Positions 60,509-62,794 of a stretch of DNA of 62,794 nucleotides are shown one piece after another; position 1 is the first letter of the stretch, and each line of letters opens with the position of its first letter. Source of the stretch: Candidatus Chloroploca asiatica (GTDB lineage Bacteria > Chloroflexota > Chloroflexia > Chloroflexales > Chloroflexaceae). The DNA is taken from contig NZ_LYXE01000091.1 in NCBI RefSeq assembly GCF_002532075.1, forward strand, positions 1-62,794. Direction: 5' to 3'. The position numbers were made by a program, and so were the translations under genes. The notes under the pieces are model-generated. The model ran no database searches and was not told where the DNA came from. It saw only the letters and a list, made by a program, of their open reading frames with translations.

Positions 60509-62794
60509 GTGCGTAGACTGCATCAAACCCTATCAATTCTGCTGATCGCGCTCATTATTGGCAACAGCCTGGCCTTCAATATGACCGCACAGGCCCAGGC
60601 CGAAGTCATCCTGATCAACGAATTTATGCCCGCCCCGCTTGGCACAGGCGAATGGGCTGAAGTGTTGAATCGTGGGGCGATTGCCGTCGATCTAAGCGGC
60701 TGGCGCATTGATGATGATTTGCCGGCCAACAGCATCAAAGTGCTCATCCCAATAGGAACCGTTCTGGAACCTGGCGAACGCTATGTCATCGAATGGAGCG
60801 CCAGCATGCTCAATAACAGCGGTGACACGATCCAGCTCATCGCCCCAGACGAAAGCATTATTGACAGTTACACCTATACGAGCAGTCGTGCCGGCGAGAG
60901 TTACGCACGCTGGCCTGATGGTGGTGATACCTGGATCATAGGACCACCGACCCGCGGCGAGTCAAACGGTGAAGGAGCCTCGACCGAGACCCCGACCCCG
61001 ACCGAGACCCCAACCGAAACGCCCACCCCGACCGAAACGCCCACGAACACGCCGACTCATACTAGTACAGCGACCAGCACGCTGACCCCAACCGAAACCC
61101 CCACCAACACGCCGACTCATACTAGTACGGCGACCAACACGAGTACGCCCGTCCCCACGAACACCAGTACGCCCGTCCCCACCGCCACGAACACCAGCAC
61201 GCCCGTCCCCACCAACACGGCCACCAAGACACCGACCGCCACCGCCACGCCCACCAGCACGCTGCCGAGCACCCCGCCCACCAGCACCCCGCTGCCTACG
61301 AGCACGCCCACCAATACGGCCACGGCCACGCCAACGCCCACCAGCACCCCGACCGTTACGCCAAGCAACACCCCAACCGCGACCGCCACGCATACTAGCA
61401 CGCCCGAACCCACCAGCACGGCCACGAACACGAACACCAGCATACCCGAACCCACCAACACGGCCACCAAGACACCGACCGCCACCGCCACGCCCACCAG
61501 CACCCCGACCGTTACGCCAAGCAATACCCCAACCGCGACCACCACGCATACCAGCACGCCCGTACCTACCAGCACGCCCGAACCCACCAACACGGCCACC
61601 AAGACACTGATCGCCACCGTCACGCCCACCAGCACCCCGCTGCCGAGCACCCCGCCCACCAGCACCCCGCTGCCTACGAGCACGCCCACCAATACGGCCG
61701 CGGCCACGCCAACGCCGACCAGCACCCCGACCGTTACGCCAAGCAACACCCCAACCGCGACCGCCACGCATACTAGCACGCCCGAACCCACCAGCACGGC
61801 CACGAACACGAACACCAGCATACCCGAACCCACCAACACGGCCACCAAGACACCGACCGCCACCGCCACGCCCACCAGCACCCCGACCGTTACGCCAAGC
61901 AACACCCCAACCGCGACCGCCACGAACACGACCAACCCGACCGCCACCCCAACGCCAGCCCTCAGCCTGGGGGAGATCCTTCTCAACGAAATCGCCCCCA
62001 GCGACGACCCGGAATGGATTGAACTCTGGAATACCACCCCGTATACCCAGACCCTTGCTGGTTGGTCACTCGTGCGCAGTTCGGCGACCCAGACGATCAC
62101 CCGGCTCTTGCCGGATCTGCGCCTGGAACCCCATGGCTTCGTCGTCCTCACCCTCAGCCGCAGCACCCTCCCCAATGCCGGGGCCACCCTCAGCCTCCGT
62201 GATGCCCACGGCACCGTGATGGATCTCCCTGTCACCTATCCCGCCCTCACCGGCAGCAGCGTCTACGCCCGCCTGGACGCCACCACCTGGACCACCCTCG
62301 CCCCACCGTCCCCCGGCGAACCCAATCGCCTCCCCGTGCCCACCAGCACCCCAACGGCCACGCCGAGCAGCACCCCAACTGCGACCGCCACGAACACCAG
62401 TACGCCCGTGCCCACCAACACCGCCACCAAGACACCGATCGCCACCGCTACCGCCACATATACCAGTACGCCGACGATCATGCCGAGTAGCACACCGAGC
62501 GCCACTACCACGTATATCAGCACGCCCATACCCACCAGCACGAGCACCAAGACACCGACCGCAACCGCCATGCCCACCAGCACGCCTGGCGCCACCGTCA
62601 TGGCAACCAGTACACCGACGACTCTCGCCACGATCACCAGCACCCCAACGGTCACCGCTACCGCCACACCTACCAGCACAAGCACGCCACCACCCACCAG
62701 CACACCGAGCGCCACCGCCAACCCGACCGCCACCCCAACGCCAGCCCTCAGCCTGGGGGAGATCCTTCTCAACGAAATCGCCCCCAGCGACGAC
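60509..62794 (+). CDS. surface protein with lamin-tail domains and Thr/Pro repeats (runs off the right end)
   Basis: A GTG at 60509 after GGGAGG opens a frame that stays in phase to the last base (762 codons). A signal peptide (about 1-32, ending AQAQA) precedes a first lamin-tail domain (VILINEFMPAPLGTGEWAEV, LSGWRIDDD). A Thr/Pro/Ser linker (about 155-484) follows, then a second domain (EILLNEIAPSDDPEWIEL, LAGWSLVRSS), a second linker (about 612-750), and the start of a third domain. The linkers are probably flexible stalks and possibly glycosylated. Lamin-tail domains occur on many bacterial extracellular proteins, often with nucleases, and the missing end may hold an enzyme. Confidence 0.85.
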   Translation, partial: MRRLHQTLSILLIALIIGNSLAFNMTAQAQAEVILINEFMPAPLGTGEWAEVLNRGAIAVDLSGWRIDDDLPANSIKVLIPIGTVLEPGERYVIEWSASMLNNSGDTIQLIAPDESIIDSYTYTSSRAGESYARWPDGGDTWIIGPPTRGESNGEGASTETPTPTETPTETPTPTETPTNTPTHTSTATSTLTPTETPTNTPTHTSTATNTSTPVPTNTSTPVPTATNTSTPVPTNTATKTPTATATPTSTLPSTPPTSTPLPTSTPTNTATATPTPTSTPTVTPSNTPTATATHTSTPEPTSTATNTNTSIPEPTNTATKTPTATATPTSTPTVTPSNTPTATTTHTSTPVPTSTPEPTNTATKTLIATVTPTSTPLPSTPPTSTPLPTSTPTNTAAATPTPTSTPTVTPSNTPTATATHTSTPEPTSTATNTNTSIPEPTNTATKTPTATATPTSTPTVTPSNTPTATATNTTNPTATPTPALSLGEILLNEIAPSDDPEWIELWNTTPYTQTLAGWSLVRSSATQTITRLLPDLRLEPHGFVVLTLSRSTLPNAGATLSLRDAHGTVMDLPVTYPALTGSSVYARLDATTWTTLAPPSPGEPNRLPVPTSTPTATPSSTPTATATNTSTPVPTNTATKTPIATATATYTSTPTIMPSSTPSATTTYISTPIPTSTSTKTPTATAMPTSTPGATVMATSTPTTLATITSTPTVTATATPTSTSTPPPTSTPSATANPTATPTPALSLGEILLNEIAPSDD
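60980..61960 (+). repeat. Thr/Pro-coding minisatellite with a 378-bp higher-order repeat
   Basis: Short units such as ACCAGCACGCCC and ACGGCCACCAAGACACCGAC recur throughout. A segment beginning CATACTAGCACGCCCGAACC at 61391 returns at 61769, exactly 378 bp (126 codons) later, with very few changes. A second repeat tract lies at 62335-62740, and the lamin-tail start at about 61960 is repeated at 62746. All units preserve the reading frame. Confidence 0.85.

Noticed and set aside
61117-62235. 372-codon minus-strand Val/Gly-rich frame that looks like a membrane protein
   Set aside because: It is the complement of the Thr/Pro repeat tract. The plus strand has a ribosome site, signal peptide and lamin-tail domains in one unbroken frame.

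Overview
The window looks like part of a chromosome from a filamentous Chloroflexota bacterium (class Chloroflexia, Chloroflexus/Oscillochloris-like). This is inferred from the GC-rich coding style, lipoproteins and membrane proteins with long Pro/Thr linkers, surface proteins with kelch, WD40 and lamin-tail domains, and a pst operon with an extended PstA. No rRNA or other taxonomic marker is present, so the assignment is only moderately secure.

Left part (1-12.3 kb). An intergenic repeat block is followed by a propeller lipoprotein, a YbaY-like secreted protein, methionyl-tRNA synthetase (metG), an SH3-domain membrane protein, a DEDDh exonuclease-WYL fusion and tRNA-Arg(CCG). A 56-bp perfect palindrome separates the tRNA from a convergent phosphate-uptake operon pstS-pstC-pstA-pstB. 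PstS is an in-frame tandem duplication of two nearly identical domains, and an 11-bp-phased array of CTTAAC-like hexamers (a Pho-box candidate) lies upstream of it.

Lipid megasynthase region (12.3-29.5 kb). Divergent from pstS is a five-gene operon: KS-AT-ACP-ACP-(psi)KR, KR-DH, KS-CLF-AT-(four hotdog folds), a PfaD-type flavin enoyl reductase, and a complete amylosucrase. It resembles polyunsaturated fatty acid / glycolipid (Pfa/Hgl-type) synthases. It differs in three ways: PfaA is split inside the ketoreductase, PfaB-like AT is fused into PfaC, and the last gene is an amylosucrase coupled to pfaD by an ATGA overlap. No phosphopantetheinyl transferase is in the window. The product is unknown.

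Housekeeping stretch (29.6-33.9 kb). This holds an M16 peptidase, an FAD amine-oxidase-like protein, a DUF389 membrane protein and RadC.

Accessory island (33.9-40.8 kb). Small genes (DUF433/PIN-like pairs, an antitoxin/MazF pair, a RibD-like reductase, a VOC protein, an AT-rich membrane protein) nearly all lie on the minus strand. They are separated by structured repeats with integron attC features: RYYYAAC and GTTRRRY ends and inverted arms, with the extra C and A bases six nucleotides apart in the clearest site. This reads as a gene-cassette array without a visible integrase. At its left edge are toxin remnants, including a vapC broken by two stops.

Right part (40.8-62.8 kb). A lipoprotein, a small unknown gene and an ATPase with a C-terminal nuclease-like fold come first. 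An RND pump / lipoprotein adaptor / TetR operon follows, with an operator-like palindrome over its promoter. Then come a phosphatase-fold protein lacking the catalytic cysteine, an M23 peptidase, a kelch protein, a TIR-like/WD40 protein, a hotdog thioesterase, a methyltransferase, an XRE regulator, two related TPR-membrane proteins, and the start of a very repetitive lamin-tail surface protein that runs off the right end.
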